DNA of 64,000 nt from Oceaniovalibus sp. ACAM 378 (GTDB taxonomy: Bacteria > Pseudomonadota > Alphaproteobacteria > Rhodobacterales > Rhodobacteraceae). The DNA lies in the NCBI RefSeq assembly GCF_008085915.1, contig NZ_VSJK01000008.1, forward strand, positions 1 to 64,000. The letters are read 5' to 3'. The notes under the pieces are model-generated. The model was not told the origin of the DNA. It saw only the letters and a list, made by a program, of their open reading frames with translations, and searched no databases. Shown piece after piece: positions 23,569 to 31,828 of the stretch (the stretch's first letter is position 1; every line of letters starts with the position of its first letter). The translations under genes were made by a program, and so were the position numbers.

Positions 23569-24375
23569 TCAAGCTCCTGACGCCCTCCAGGCTTGCCAGC
23601 TTGCCTGAATGGAATGGCTCGCATCGGGGATCTGGAATGTCTCGACCGTGGTGTAACGGTTGAAACCGCTGGCGCGCACCGCCGCCATGATCGCGGCGAT
23701 GTCCCACATACCGTCACCCACCGGCAGCCGGTCGGAATCGGTAATGTGGAAATGCCAGAACAGGTCGCCCGCCAGCGCACAGGCTTCTGCCACGTCTTCG
23801 CCCTCGATCAGGATATGCGCGGCATCAAGCATCAATCCAAGGTTGTCCAATGCCAGATCGCGCACGAATTTGACCGCCGCTCCGGTAGTCATCAGACAGT
23901 TGGCATATTCGTGATTTACCGGCTCAAGCAGGATGGGCACACCGGGCGTGCGGTCCAGGGCGGCGCGGATGGCTTCGGCGATCCAGTCTTCGGTCTGCTG
24001 GCGCGCAACGCCTTCAACATACCGCCCGCGCAGTCGCCCAATGTTGACCATCGCGCCATATTCGGCGGCCAGATCCATGGCAGCGTGCATCCGGTCGCGG
24101 GCCTGCTGGCGGATTTCGGGCGCGGGGTCGGCAAAGCTGAGCTTGTCCTGACCATACACTTCGCCGGTGCAGATTGCAGGCAAATCAAGGCCGCTGTCGG
24201 CCACCGCACGGCGCAGTTCGGCCCGGTCGATGCGTGCCGGATCGGCCACCAAAAGCTCGACACCGTCATATCCCGTCTCTCGGATCAGGTTCAGCACCGG
24301 TGCCATGTCACCCCGGATCGCAGTGACCTTGTCGTGGATCACATCGGGGGTGGCATACATATATGCAATTTTCAT
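23569..24375 (-). CDS. Sugar phosphate isomerase/epimerase family TIM-barrel protein
   Basis: The 268-residue protein has the AP endonuclease 2-type TIM-barrel fold of sugar epimerases and hydroxypyruvate isomerases. Landmarks are an N-terminal MKIAYMYATPD strand, GYDGVELLVADPA, PAICTGEV, the metal-ligand strand VPILLEPVNHEYAN (Glu), LGLMLDAAHILIEGE (Asp/His) and FWHFHITDSDRLPVGDG (His). It is last in the PucR-facing operon, its ATG overlapping the stop of the UxaA large subunit by one base. It probably isomerises the product of the lyase. The substrate cannot be read from sequence. The IS remnant begins just beyond its stop. Confidence 0.75.
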   Translation of the reverse strand: MKIAYMYATPDVIHDKVTAIRGDMAPVLNLIRETGYDGVELLVADPARIDRAELRRAVADSGLDLPAICTGEVYGQDKLSFADPAPEIRQQARDRMHAAMDLAAEYGAMVNIGRLRGRYVEGVARQQTEDWIAEAIRAALDRTPGVPILLEPVNHEYANCLMTTGAAVKFVRDLALDNLGLMLDAAHILIEGEDVAEACALAGDLFWHFHITDSDRLPVGDGMWDIAAIMAAVRASGFNRYTTVETFQIPDASHSIQASWQAWRASGA

Positions 24376-25589
24376 TATTTCATGAACCTCAGATCGTTGA
24401 GTTCAGCCAACTTGCGGTGAATGACCTCTTTGCGCAGGACGCTGACGTTCGGGATGGCAAATTCCTGAACGTTGAAATACTCGGCCTTCACTTCGCTGCC
24501 ACGGGCGATGCGCATGACCAGATCCACGATTTCAAGACCGACCTGGGGCAGGGTCTTGCTGCCGTCCAGAATATCGCCGGCGCTGAGGTCAATGTCGTCG
24601 GCAAGGCTGCGGAAGATTTCGTTGTTCGAACTGATCTTGGCCACCGGCGCTACTGCCGAACCGGTGGGCGTTCCCTTGCCCGTCGTGAACAGCACCATAT
24701 GCGCGCCCGCAGACACCTTGCCAGTGACCGACGAGATGTCAAAGCCGGGCGTATCCATGATGACCACGCCCTTTTCTGTCGGTCTTTCACCATAGCCAAC
24801 CACCTGCACCACCGGAGTCGTCCCGGCCTTGTGAATGCAACCCAGCGATTTTTCCTCGATCGTCGTCAGCCCACCCTTGATGTTTCCCGGCGAGATGAAA
24901 ATGCCGCTGTCGTCCTCGGTGGTCATCGAGAGTTCGATCTCGTATTCCTTGATCAGCGCCATCAACTTGCGCTGCACTTCCTCGGTCTTGCCACGTTTCC
25001 ACAGCGCATGTTCGGCGCCGACCATTTCGGTGATTTCCGACAGAATGACCGTACCGCCATATCCGACGATGATATCCGCCGCCTCGCCGACCGCCGGGTT
25101 CGCGGTCAGCCCCGAGAACGCATCAGATGACCCGCACTCAAGCCCGATCAGCAGTTCGGACAGATCGCCGTCGTCCTGTGGTTCCTTTTCAAGCGCCTCC
25201 TGGAAGGCACGCACCCTTGCGATTCCGGTCTGCCCGGTCGCCCGGGCGCCGCCACCCAGTTGCACGACCAGCGTTTCCACCGGCTTGCCCGACTTTGCGA
25301 TTGCGTCTGCGATCCTCTGGGCCGAAGCTGTTTCACAGCCCAGCGACAGCACCAGAACCGCGCCGACGTTTGGGTGCAGCCCATGGCCGATGAACGTATC
25401 TTCGGTGGTAGTGTTCTCGATCGCGTCGAAGGTGCAGCCATAGGGGTGGCTGAATGTCATTGCGCCGGTCTTCATCGCGACGTCCAGCGCCACACGGTTC
25501 ACACAGGATACCGTCGGCAAAACCAGAACGTGATTGCGGATGCCGATGCCACCGTCCTTGCGGCGGAAGCCTTTGAAGGTTGTATTCAT
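24375..25589 (-). CDS. UxaA-family lyase, large (catalytic) subunit
   Basis: The 404-residue protein corresponds to the C-terminal catalytic domain of altronate dehydratase (UxaA). Landmarks are GGIGIRNHVLVLPTVSCVNRVA, HPYGCTFD, VLVLSLGCET, LIGLECGSSDAFSGLTANPA and FTTGKGTPTGSAVAPVAKI. Family members dehydrate sugar acids (altronate, galactarate) or eliminate sulfite from sulfolactate (SuyB). It is encoded separately from its SAF domain, which is the preceding gene. An extra ~25-residue C-terminal tail (RKEVIHRKLAELNDLRFMK) follows the usual end. The ATG at 25589 has AAGGA upstream. Confidence 0.8.
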   Translation of the reverse strand: MNTTFKGFRRKDGGIGIRNHVLVLPTVSCVNRVALDVAMKTGAMTFSHPYGCTFDAIENTTTEDTFIGHGLHPNVGAVLVLSLGCETASAQRIADAIAKSGKPVETLVVQLGGGARATGQTGIARVRAFQEALEKEPQDDGDLSELLIGLECGSSDAFSGLTANPAVGEAADIIVGYGGTVILSEITEMVGAEHALWKRGKTEEVQRKLMALIKEYEIELSMTTEDDSGIFISPGNIKGGLTTIEEKSLGCIHKAGTTPVVQVVGYGERPTEKGVVIMDTPGFDISSVTGKVSAGAHMVLFTTGKGTPTGSAVAPVAKISSNNEIFRSLADDIDLSAGDILDGSKTLPQVGLEIVDLVMRIARGSEVKAEYFNVQEFAIPNVSVLRKEVIHRKLAELNDLRFMK

Positions 25590-25611
25590 CGCCCTGTCCT
25601 TTCCGTTGTGC

Positions 25612-25896
25612 CTATTCGTGCCGCCGCGCCTTGAGGCCACGGCAATTGTGTACATGGACCCATTGACCCGCCGCGATATCACTGGTCGCCATGCCGATGA
25701 CTTCGCCGTATTTCAGAATGTGCTCGCCCTCTGCGATGTCGCGCAGTGCAATCTTGTGACCACGCGGAATAGCCTCGGCCACGGCGATTTCGGCGCCCGT
25801 CCGCGCGCCGGTGATTTGCACCATTTCGCCCTGCGCAAGGTCGCCCACGGCCGTGGCCACGGTATCGGTGTTTCGAATCTGGATGGCGGAGGTCAT
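25612..25896 (-). CDS. UxaA-family lyase, small (SAF-domain) subunit
   Basis: A 94-residue SAF-domain protein with the family motifs AEAIPRGHKIALRDIAEGEH, ILKYGEVIGMATSDIAAG and the ending WVHVHNCRGLKARRH. It equals the first ~95 residues of fused altronate dehydratase and the SuyA subunit of sulfolactate sulfo-lyase. It lies 22 bp before the large subunit; the two should form one enzyme. The split form contrasts with the fused UxaA at 41738 in the same window. Confidence 0.8.
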   Translation of the reverse strand: MTSAIQIRNTDTVATAVGDLAQGEMVQITGARTGAEIAVAEAIPRGHKIALRDIAEGEHILKYGEVIGMATSDIAAGQWVHVHNCRGLKARRHE

Positions 25897-25929
25897 GGGT
25901 TCAAGCCCCTTTCGTTGATACGGAACGCG

Positions 25930-27204
25930 TCACAGCAGGATTCCGGGCAGGAAGGTCGAAAGACCGGGAAAGAAGATCGTAAGCAGCAATACGACGACCA
26001 TCGCCCCAAGGAACGGCAATACCGCCCGTGAGGATTGCGCAAATGGCACTTCGGCGATCCGCGAGGCTGTCATCAACGTCACCCCCAGCGGCGGGGTGTT
26101 TGCCCCGATGCAAAGGTTGACCACAAACATTACCCCAAAGTGCAGCGGGTCAATGCCGTACCCGTTCACCACCGGCATCAGGATCGGGATCAGGATGATG
26201 ATCAACGCGTTGCTTTCCATGAAGGTGCCGATCAGCAACAGCAGAATATTGACCATCAGCAGGAATATCAGCGCGTTGGGCGCGACGGCAGAAAAGAACT
26301 CGGTCAGTTGCTGGGGCACCCGTTCGGTGGTGATGATCCAGGCGAACAGGTTGGACACTCCGATGATCAGCAGGACCGGCACCGTGATCCGCACCACTTG
26401 AAAGGCGATCTCGGGCAGCGCCTTCAGCGGGATTTCACGATAGATAAAGACGGACAGAACAAAGGCATAGGCCACGGCCAGCACGGCGGCCTCGGTCACT
26501 GTGACGATGCCGAGGATGATGCCGCCAAGGATGATCACCGGCAGCATCAGCGGCGGCAGCGCGCCAAAGGTGGCCATGATCAGTTCTTGCAGGCTTGCCC
26601 GATCGCCGCCGCCATAGCCCCGGCGCCGGCTGATGATGACCGAGATCACGATCAGCGACAGCGCCATCAGCACCCCGGGGATCAACCCGGCCAACAACAG
26701 CCCGGCGATCGAGATGTTGCCGGTCGCGCCAAGGATCACCATGGTCAGGCTGGGCGGGATGAGCGAGGCCAGAACCCCGCAGCACCCCTGAAGGGCGGCG
26801 GCAAAGCTTGCGGCATAGCCCTTGGCCTTCATCGCCGGGATCATGATTGACCCGATGGCGGCGGTATCGCCGATGGCCGAACCCGAAAGCGCCCCGAACA
26901 GGGTTGACCCGACCACTGTCACTCCGGCCAGACCGCCCGAGATATGGCCGATCAGCGCGTTGGCCAGACGCATCATCCGCCGGGTGATGCCGCCGTGCTC
27001 CATCAGCACGCCGGCAAAGACGAACATCGGCAGCGCCAGAAACGGATAGGAATACAACCCCTGGGTGGTGCGCTGCGCGATCAGAGCGATGTTGATACCC
27101 TCGATCCACAGATAGCCCATGCAGGCCGCGCCGATGGCAAAGGCGATGGGCACGTTCAGCCCGATCAGTGCCAGAAGCGTGACGAAAATGAACGCGGTCA
27201 TCAT
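25930..27204 (-). CDS. TRAP transporter large permease (DctM)
   Basis: The 424-residue membrane protein has about twelve hydrophobic helices. DctM markers are MFVFAGVLMEHGGITRRMMRLA, GSTLFGALSGSAIGDTAAIGSIM, VLASLIPPSLTMVILGATGNIS and MVNILLLLIGTFMESNALIIILIPILMP. It takes up organic acids using a sodium gradient together with the DctQ and DctP partners. It overlaps dctQ by four bases and lies 33 bp ahead of the split UxaA genes, suggesting import of the lyase substrate. Confidence 0.92.
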   Translation of the reverse strand: MMTAFIFVTLLALIGLNVPIAFAIGAACMGYLWIEGINIALIAQRTTQGLYSYPFLALPMFVFAGVLMEHGGITRRMMRLANALIGHISGGLAGVTVVGSTLFGALSGSAIGDTAAIGSIMIPAMKAKGYAASFAAALQGCCGVLASLIPPSLTMVILGATGNISIAGLLLAGLIPGVLMALSLIVISVIISRRRGYGGGDRASLQELIMATFGALPPLMLPVIILGGIILGIVTVTEAAVLAVAYAFVLSVFIYREIPLKALPEIAFQVVRITVPVLLIIGVSNLFAWIITTERVPQQLTEFFSAVAPNALIFLLMVNILLLLIGTFMESNALIIILIPILMPVVNGYGIDPLHFGVMFVVNLCIGANTPPLGVTLMTASRIAEVPFAQSSRAVLPFLGAMVVVLLLTIFFPGLSTFLPGILL

Positions 27205-27686
27205 TGGCTGTCAGCCCCTTCGCTGCGACCCAACAGGGTATTTATCAACTGTTCCAAAGACACCAGCGCCATCAGAAATCCACCGACCAATGCGCCGCCG
27301 TATTGCCAGGCGACCGAGATCTGCAGGCCCGGGGTGATCGATTTGTAGGTTTTGCCGACAAGGATCCAGGCGCCGTAGATCAGGCACAAACAGAAGACGA
27401 AGATCAGCGCCCGGCCCAGAATGTTGGCGGCATGTCGCCAGCGGGGCGACAGCGTGTCGACAAAAACGTCGATTGCCAGATGCTCATAGCGCATCATCAG
27501 CAGCGCCGAACCGAGAAAGGTCATCCAGGTCATCAAAAGCAGGGACAGTTCTTCGGACCAGACAAACGGCGTCTCAAGAACATAGCGCCAGATGACCTGC
27601 CCAAGGATCACCAGCGTCATGGCAAAGACCATGAGCATCAAGATCCAGCGCAGGACGATGGCGACGGTAGCGGTGATCGCATGCAT
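27201..27686 (-). CDS. TRAP transporter small permease (DctQ)
   Basis: A 161-residue protein with four membrane helices and the DctQ markers VFAMTLVILGQVIWRYVLETPFVWSEELSLLLMTWMTFLGSALLM and RYEHLAIDVFVDTL. It joins DctM in the transport complex. The start ATG has a GGAG ribosome site in the gap. It is separated from dctP by 78 bp that carry a strong hairpin. Confidence 0.9.
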   Translation of the reverse strand: MHAITATVAIVLRWILMLMVFAMTLVILGQVIWRYVLETPFVWSEELSLLLMTWMTFLGSALLMMRYEHLAIDVFVDTLSPRWRHAANILGRALIFVFCLCLIYGAWILVGKTYKSITPGLQISVAWQYGGALVGGFLMALVSLEQLINTLLGRSEGADSQ

Positions 27687-27725
27687 TCAGGATATTCTCC
27701 GGCGCGATGACAGGACGTGGCAGGT

Positions 27726-27753
27726 TCCCGGCGGCGCAATACGGCCGCCGGGA
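27726..27753 (-). terminator. Intergenic hairpin between dctP and dctQ
   Basis: Perfect ten-base arms (TCCCGGCGGC at 27726-27735 and GCCGCCGGGA at 27744-27753) around an eight-base loop. There is no T-run. Such stem-loops after dctP in TRAP operons are known to stabilise or partly terminate the transcript so that the binding protein is made in excess of the permease. Confidence 0.6.
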
Positions 27754-27764
27754 TTGTTCAGGGG

Positions 27765-28763
27765 TTACTGGCCTTGCGAATACTTGCGCACCAGACCCAG
27801 CAAGTCTTCGCCGAACACGCCCTCGTATTTTGTCCAGACCGGCTGCACAGCCTCCTGGAAAGCGGCGGCATCGGGGCGGGTGACTTTCATCCCCGACTCT
27901 TCCAGCTTTTTCAGGATCTCGTCATCGCCGTCACGGATCATGGCCCGTTCCTTGTCGCGCCAGATCGCCGCTTTTTCCATGACGATGGTCTGCTGTTCCT
28001 CGGTCAGATCGTCCCAGGCATCCTGCGAAACGGTCAGCACCGCCGAGCCCCAGATATGGCCGGACAGAGCCAGATGGTCCTGCACCTCGTGGAACTTCGA
28101 CGCATAGATCGTGGCAAGCGGGTTTTCCTGACCATCCACCACGTTCTGCTGCAACGCGGTGAACACTTCGGAAAACGCCATCGGTGTGGGCAGGGCGCCC
28201 AGTTCGCGGAACGTATCAAGGCGCAATTCGGCCTCGGGGACGCGCAGCTTCATGCCGGCCAGATCGGCCGGGGTCTCGACCGGGCGGGCCGAATTGGTGA
28301 TATGGCGATAGCCGCTTTCCCACCAGCTGAGCGCTACAATGTCATGCTCCGCAAGGATATCGGCCAGCGCCTCGCCCAACTCGCCGTCCAGCGCGGCATA
28401 GGCGGTTTCGCGGGTCGGCCATGCATAGGGCAGTTCCTCGACGATCAACCGCTTGTCCAGAACCTGAAGCGCGCCGGTGCCGAACAGACCCATCTCGACC
28501 GTGCCAAGGCCCAAACCTTCGGCCACTTCGCGGTCGCCGCCCAGCTGGCTGCTGGGATAGACTTCGATCACGACCTCGCCATCGGTGGCGGCCTTCACGT
28601 CCTCGGAAAGACCGTTCAACGCGATCTGCCAGGGGTGGTCGGCGGCAAAGACATGACCCACCTTCAACTTGGTTTCCGCAGCGGCGATGCCGGCACTTGC
28701 GACTAGGGCAACCGCGGCGACGGTGGCTTTCATGAAGGTCATTGTGGATATGGTTTTCGTCAT
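27765..28763 (-). CDS. TRAP transporter substrate-binding protein (DctP family)
   Basis: A 332-residue periplasmic binding protein with a signal peptide cleaved after about residue 29 (SAGIAAAETK). DctP markers are LKVGHVFAADHPWQIALNGL, SQLGGDREVAEGLGLGTVEMGLFG, the ligand-contact region GMKLRVPEAELRLDTFRELGALPTPMAFSEV and the fixed phrase TALQQNVVDGQENPLATI. The arginine in LRVPEAE would bind the substrate carboxylate, which implies an acidic ligand. Its start overlaps the M20 stop by four bases. Confidence 0.92.
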   Translation of the reverse strand: MTKTISTMTFMKATVAAVALVASAGIAAAETKLKVGHVFAADHPWQIALNGLSEDVKAATDGEVVIEVYPSSQLGGDREVAEGLGLGTVEMGLFGTGALQVLDKRLIVEELPYAWPTRETAYAALDGELGEALADILAEHDIVALSWWESGYRHITNSARPVETPADLAGMKLRVPEAELRLDTFRELGALPTPMAFSEVFTALQQNVVDGQENPLATIYASKFHEVQDHLALSGHIWGSAVLTVSQDAWDDLTEEQQTIVMEKAAIWRDKERAMIRDGDDEILKKLEESGMKVTRPDAAAFQEAVQPVWTKYEGVFGEDLLGLVRKYSQGQ

Positions 28764-30016
28764 TGTTTCTCTCGCTCTGCTGGTTGGGTGCCCCGATTGT
28801 CGGGGTCATTGGTGTTGAGGTAGGCGCCGATCGCGGCAGTGTAGATATCGATCGCCGCCAGATATTCCGCGATCTCGATGAACTCGTCCGTCTGATGCGC
28901 CTGATCGGCCCGCCCCGGCCCAAGGATCACGATATCCTGGCCGATCTCTTGAAAGACCGAGGCATCGGTAAAGTAATTCGCGCTGCCCGGCGGCGCGCCA
29001 TTGCGCCCCACCGCGGCCAGCCCTTGGCGGACAGCGTCCAGAATGGCGGCATCGGCTGCTGTCTCGACCGCGGGCAGATCAAGCAGCGGCGTGATGGTCA
29101 GGGTGCCGCCCTGTCGGGCATCGGCGATGTTGCGCGCCATCGCATTCAGACGCCCAAGAAGCGCACCGTGATCCTGGCCCGGCAGGGTGCGGAAATCGAC
29201 CACCATGAACCCCTTGTCGGGGATGACATTGTTGCCTTTTCCAGCACCGATCCGGGTCACGGCCATGGTGGCGGGCGTCATATGGCCATTGGGGTCAGTG
29301 GCCAGCGGCAAACGACCCAGATCCCCGCGAAAACGGTCCAGCAGGTCGATGACATTCACGCCCTCGCTGGGGGCGGAACTGTGCGCGGTCCGGCCTGTGG
29401 CATCGACCTGCACCCAGAGCACCCCCTTGTGGGCGTTGATCGGCTGGTTCGAGCTGGGCTCGGCGACGATCATCGCATCGAAGGGCGGCAGATGCCCGTC
29501 ATCGACCATCTGCCGCGCCCCGTGCGAGCCGGTTTCTTCGGCAAAACTGGCGGCAAAGACAACTTCACCGGCGAAATCGCCTTGGTTCCGGATATTGAAG
29601 GCGAGAAAGGCGAAAAGCAGGGCCAGCAGGCCACCCTTCATGTCGGCAGTGCCGCGCCCGTACATCCGCCCGTCGATAATGGTGGCCGAGAACGGATCAT
29701 GGGTCCATTCGCTCTCGCCCAGAGGGACGGTGTCCAGATGACCGCTCAGGACCAGGCGGCGCCCCGGCCGGTTGCCTTGAAGAGTCGCCACAAGATTGGC
29801 CTGTCCGTCGCGGCAAAGACGCAGATCGGTTTTGATCCCGGCCTGATCCAGAACCCTGCACAACATGCGGGCCAGCACTGCCTCGTTGCCGGGCGGATTC
29901 ACTGTATCGCAGCGCACCGCCTCTTGCAGGAAAGCGATTGGATCGGGAGGGCCGGGCGCCATCGCCGCGGTGGGTTCATCTGCCGCGGCGAACTGCGGTC
30001 TGTCGGCTCGGCGCAT
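28760..30016 (-). CDS. M20-family metallo-hydrolase (ArgE/DapE type)
   Basis: The 418-residue zinc hydrolase has the M20 signatures LVLSGHLDTVPLGESEWTHDPFSA (first metal His and catalytic Asp), GRGTADMKGGLLALLFAF (bridging Asp), AASFAEETGSHGAR (catalytic Glu-Glu), DAMIVAEPSS and a late Glu/His region. Family members remove acyl, carbamoyl or peptide groups from amino acids. The ATG at 30016 follows GAGGGGAC. It is the first gene of the operon facing pucR and is probably controlled from the shared 93-bp gap. With a sugar-acid-type lyase downstream, it may release the true substrate from a conjugate. That role is inference. Confidence 0.8.
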   Translation of the reverse strand: MRRADRPQFAAADEPTAAMAPGPPDPIAFLQEAVRCDTVNPPGNEAVLARMLCRVLDQAGIKTDLRLCRDGQANLVATLQGNRPGRRLVLSGHLDTVPLGESEWTHDPFSATIIDGRMYGRGTADMKGGLLALLFAFLAFNIRNQGDFAGEVVFAASFAEETGSHGARQMVDDGHLPPFDAMIVAEPSSNQPINAHKGVLWVQVDATGRTAHSSAPSEGVNVIDLLDRFRGDLGRLPLATDPNGHMTPATMAVTRIGAGKGNNVIPDKGFMVVDFRTLPGQDHGALLGRLNAMARNIADARQGGTLTITPLLDLPAVETAADAAILDAVRQGLAAVGRNGAPPGSANYFTDASVFQEIGQDIVILGPGRADQAHQTDEFIEIAEYLAAIDIYTAAIGAYLNTNDPDNRGTQPAEREKQ

Positions 30017-30100
30017 GAAACGTCCCCTCTGTCGCTGACAAGGTAAGGATAGCACTTTGGCAAAAGGCGAACTATTGACCAGAATCGAAATTGTGAGTTT

Positions 30101-30127
30101 GGTATTTGTATGATTCATACAAATACC
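30101..30127. promoter_or_regulatory. 27-bp palindrome over the pucR start codon
   Basis: Arms GGTATTTGTATG (30101-30112) and CATACAAATACC (30116-30127) are perfect 12-base inverted repeats around ATT. The ATG at 30110 lies inside the left arm. The palindrome is about 85 bp upstream of the divergent M20 gene, so a bound regulator could control both directions. A related repeat lies upstream of the second TRAP operon. A TTGACC hexamer at 30075-30080 could be a -35 element. Confidence 0.65.
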
Positions 30128-31828
30128 TATCCGGACGCATCTGCCGGCCCATCCCTGACGGTCCGCGAAATGCTTGAACTTGAAGCCATGACAGGCGCGC
30201 AGGTGCTTGCGGGCGCCAAGGGGTTGGGACGCGAAGTCCGCTCGGCAACCGTCATCGACGCGCCCGACGGCACACAGTGGACCCGCGAATACGAGTTCCT
30301 CATGACCTCCACCTTTCCGCTGGCTGCCCTTGGGCCACAACTTGAGCCCTTGATTGTCGATCTGGCGGCACGCGGAATATCGGGACTGGGCGTGAAACTG
30401 ACCCGCTATATGAAGGAATTGCCGCAACCGGTGCTGGACGCGGCGGATCGGTTGGGCTTTCCCATCGTCTCGCTGCCTGACCACATGCCTTGGGTCGACC
30501 TGATCAATCCGATTTTGACCAATGCGCTGTCCAGACGGGCCGACCAACTGCGGCGATCCGAAGCGATCTATGGCGGCTTTACCGACAGCCTGATATCCAG
30601 TTCGCGACTGGACGATCTGGCGCGTCTTCTGGCGGAAATGGTCGGAAACCCCGTCGTCATCGATTGCGAGGCCGAAGGCATCACCGCGTGGTCCGACACT
30701 GCGCTGGGGGCGGGCGGCCTTCTGGCGCGACTGCGTGAGACCCGTGGGTGCGAAGGTCACAGCCTCAACGCCGCGCATCGCGTCGAACGGCACAATGCGC
30801 GCGCCGGATCGCTGGTTTGCGCATCCCTGGCAGACGAGGTGGGCGGCGGCCATATCGCGATCTTCGAACAGAACCGCCCCTTCAACGACAGCGATCTAGA
30901 CTGCCTGCTACATGCCAGGAAGGCCTGTTCGATCAAGGTGTTGCAACTGTCTGCCGAGCGACAGGTCCAACGCACCCGCGAAAGCGATCTGCTGTCGGCT
31001 CTGGTCACGCCGTTCAGCAACCGCAGCGAACACCGCAAGGTCGTGCAAGCGGCGCAGGAGGCCGGACACGGGCTGGACGGGCCGCACATCGTGATCACCT
31101 GCCGGATAGAAGACGTGGCACAGCACCGCATGTACGAGGTGATCAAGGCATCGCATGTCCACCTGATCGACCGTCGGGACATCCTGATCGGGTTTCCGCA
31201 CCCAGGGCTTGCCACGCTCATCGTGAGCCGGTGCGAGCGGATGACCCAGGGTGATGTGGTGGCGCTGCTGACCGATCTGCACAGTCGGCTTGCGGCGCAG
31301 GTTCCCGGACTGCGGCTGACGTGCGGCGTCAGTCACCGGTTGGCTGATCCCGCCGCGCTGCCGGGTGGGTTCGTCCAGGCCGAGCAGGCGCGCCGTTTTG
31401 GAGAGGGCGCACAATCCCCTTGCGCCATCCACTGGTTCGAGGAAGTCGGGCTGCTACGCCTGCTTTTGCATCCGGCAATTCAGGCCGAAGCGCATAATTT
31501 CGTTGAGGACTGGCTGTCAATCCTGACCGATCACGATGCCCGCAGGGACAGTCAGCTTGTCGCCACTCTGGCTGCCTATCTGGAAACCAATGGCAATCAC
31601 AGAAAGGCGGCCGAAAGGCTGGATATTCATCACAACTCAATCCGCTACCGGATGCAGATGATCCGGAAACTGACTGGCCATGACGTAATGACGCCGGGCA
31701 TCAGGCTGCAATACGATCTGGCCTTGGCTCTCCTTCGGATGCAGGATCGGCAGATCCCTCCCTCCAAAGGTCGCAATCCTAGTGCATCCAGGACGCCGGA
31801 TAGAGCGCCAGCGCCGGAATATAAGTGA
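30110..31828 (+). CDS. PucR-family transcriptional regulator
   Basis: A 572-residue regulator. Residues about 15-135 form the PucR ligand-sensing domain (SLTVREMLELEAMTGAQVLAG through FPIVSLPDHMPWVDL), the middle resembles a GAF/GGDEF-like sensor, and residues about 480-530 form the C-terminal HTH (AYLETNGNHRKAAERLDIHH then NSIRYRMQMIRKLTG). PucR members usually sense purine-, amine- or amino-acid-type catabolites. No ribosome site precedes the ATG at 30110, which sits inside a palindrome; the mRNA may be leaderless. The C-terminal 20 residues run over the convergent dctM end for 50 bp, an unusual tail. It probably controls both flanking TRAP operons. Confidence 0.85.
   Translation: MIHTNTYPDASAGPSLTVREMLELEAMTGAQVLAGAKGLGREVRSATVIDAPDGTQWTREYEFLMTSTFPLAALGPQLEPLIVDLAARGISGLGVKLTRYMKELPQPVLDAADRLGFPIVSLPDHMPWVDLINPILTNALSRRADQLRRSEAIYGGFTDSLISSSRLDDLARLLAEMVGNPVVIDCEAEGITAWSDTALGAGGLLARLRETRGCEGHSLNAAHRVERHNARAGSLVCASLADEVGGGHIAIFEQNRPFNDSDLDCLLHARKACSIKVLQLSAERQVQRTRESDLLSALVTPFSNRSEHRKVVQAAQEAGHGLDGPHIVITCRIEDVAQHRMYEVIKASHVHLIDRRDILIGFPHPGLATLIVSRCERMTQGDVVALLTDLHSRLAAQVPGLRLTCGVSHRLADPAALPGGFVQAEQARRFGEGAQSPCAIHWFEEVGLLRLLLHPAIQAEAHNFVEDWLSILTDHDARRDSQLVATLAAYLETNGNHRKAAERLDIHHNSIRYRMQMIRKLTGHDVMTPGIRLQYDLALALLRMQDRQIPPSKGRNPSASRTPDRAPAPEYK

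Noticed and set aside
24375-25896. Calling the split lyase SuyAB (sulfolactate sulfo-lyase) outright
   Set aside because: The subunit split fits, but sulfolactate dehydrogenase and sulfite-export genes are missing and an M20 hydrolase is present, so the substrate stays open.
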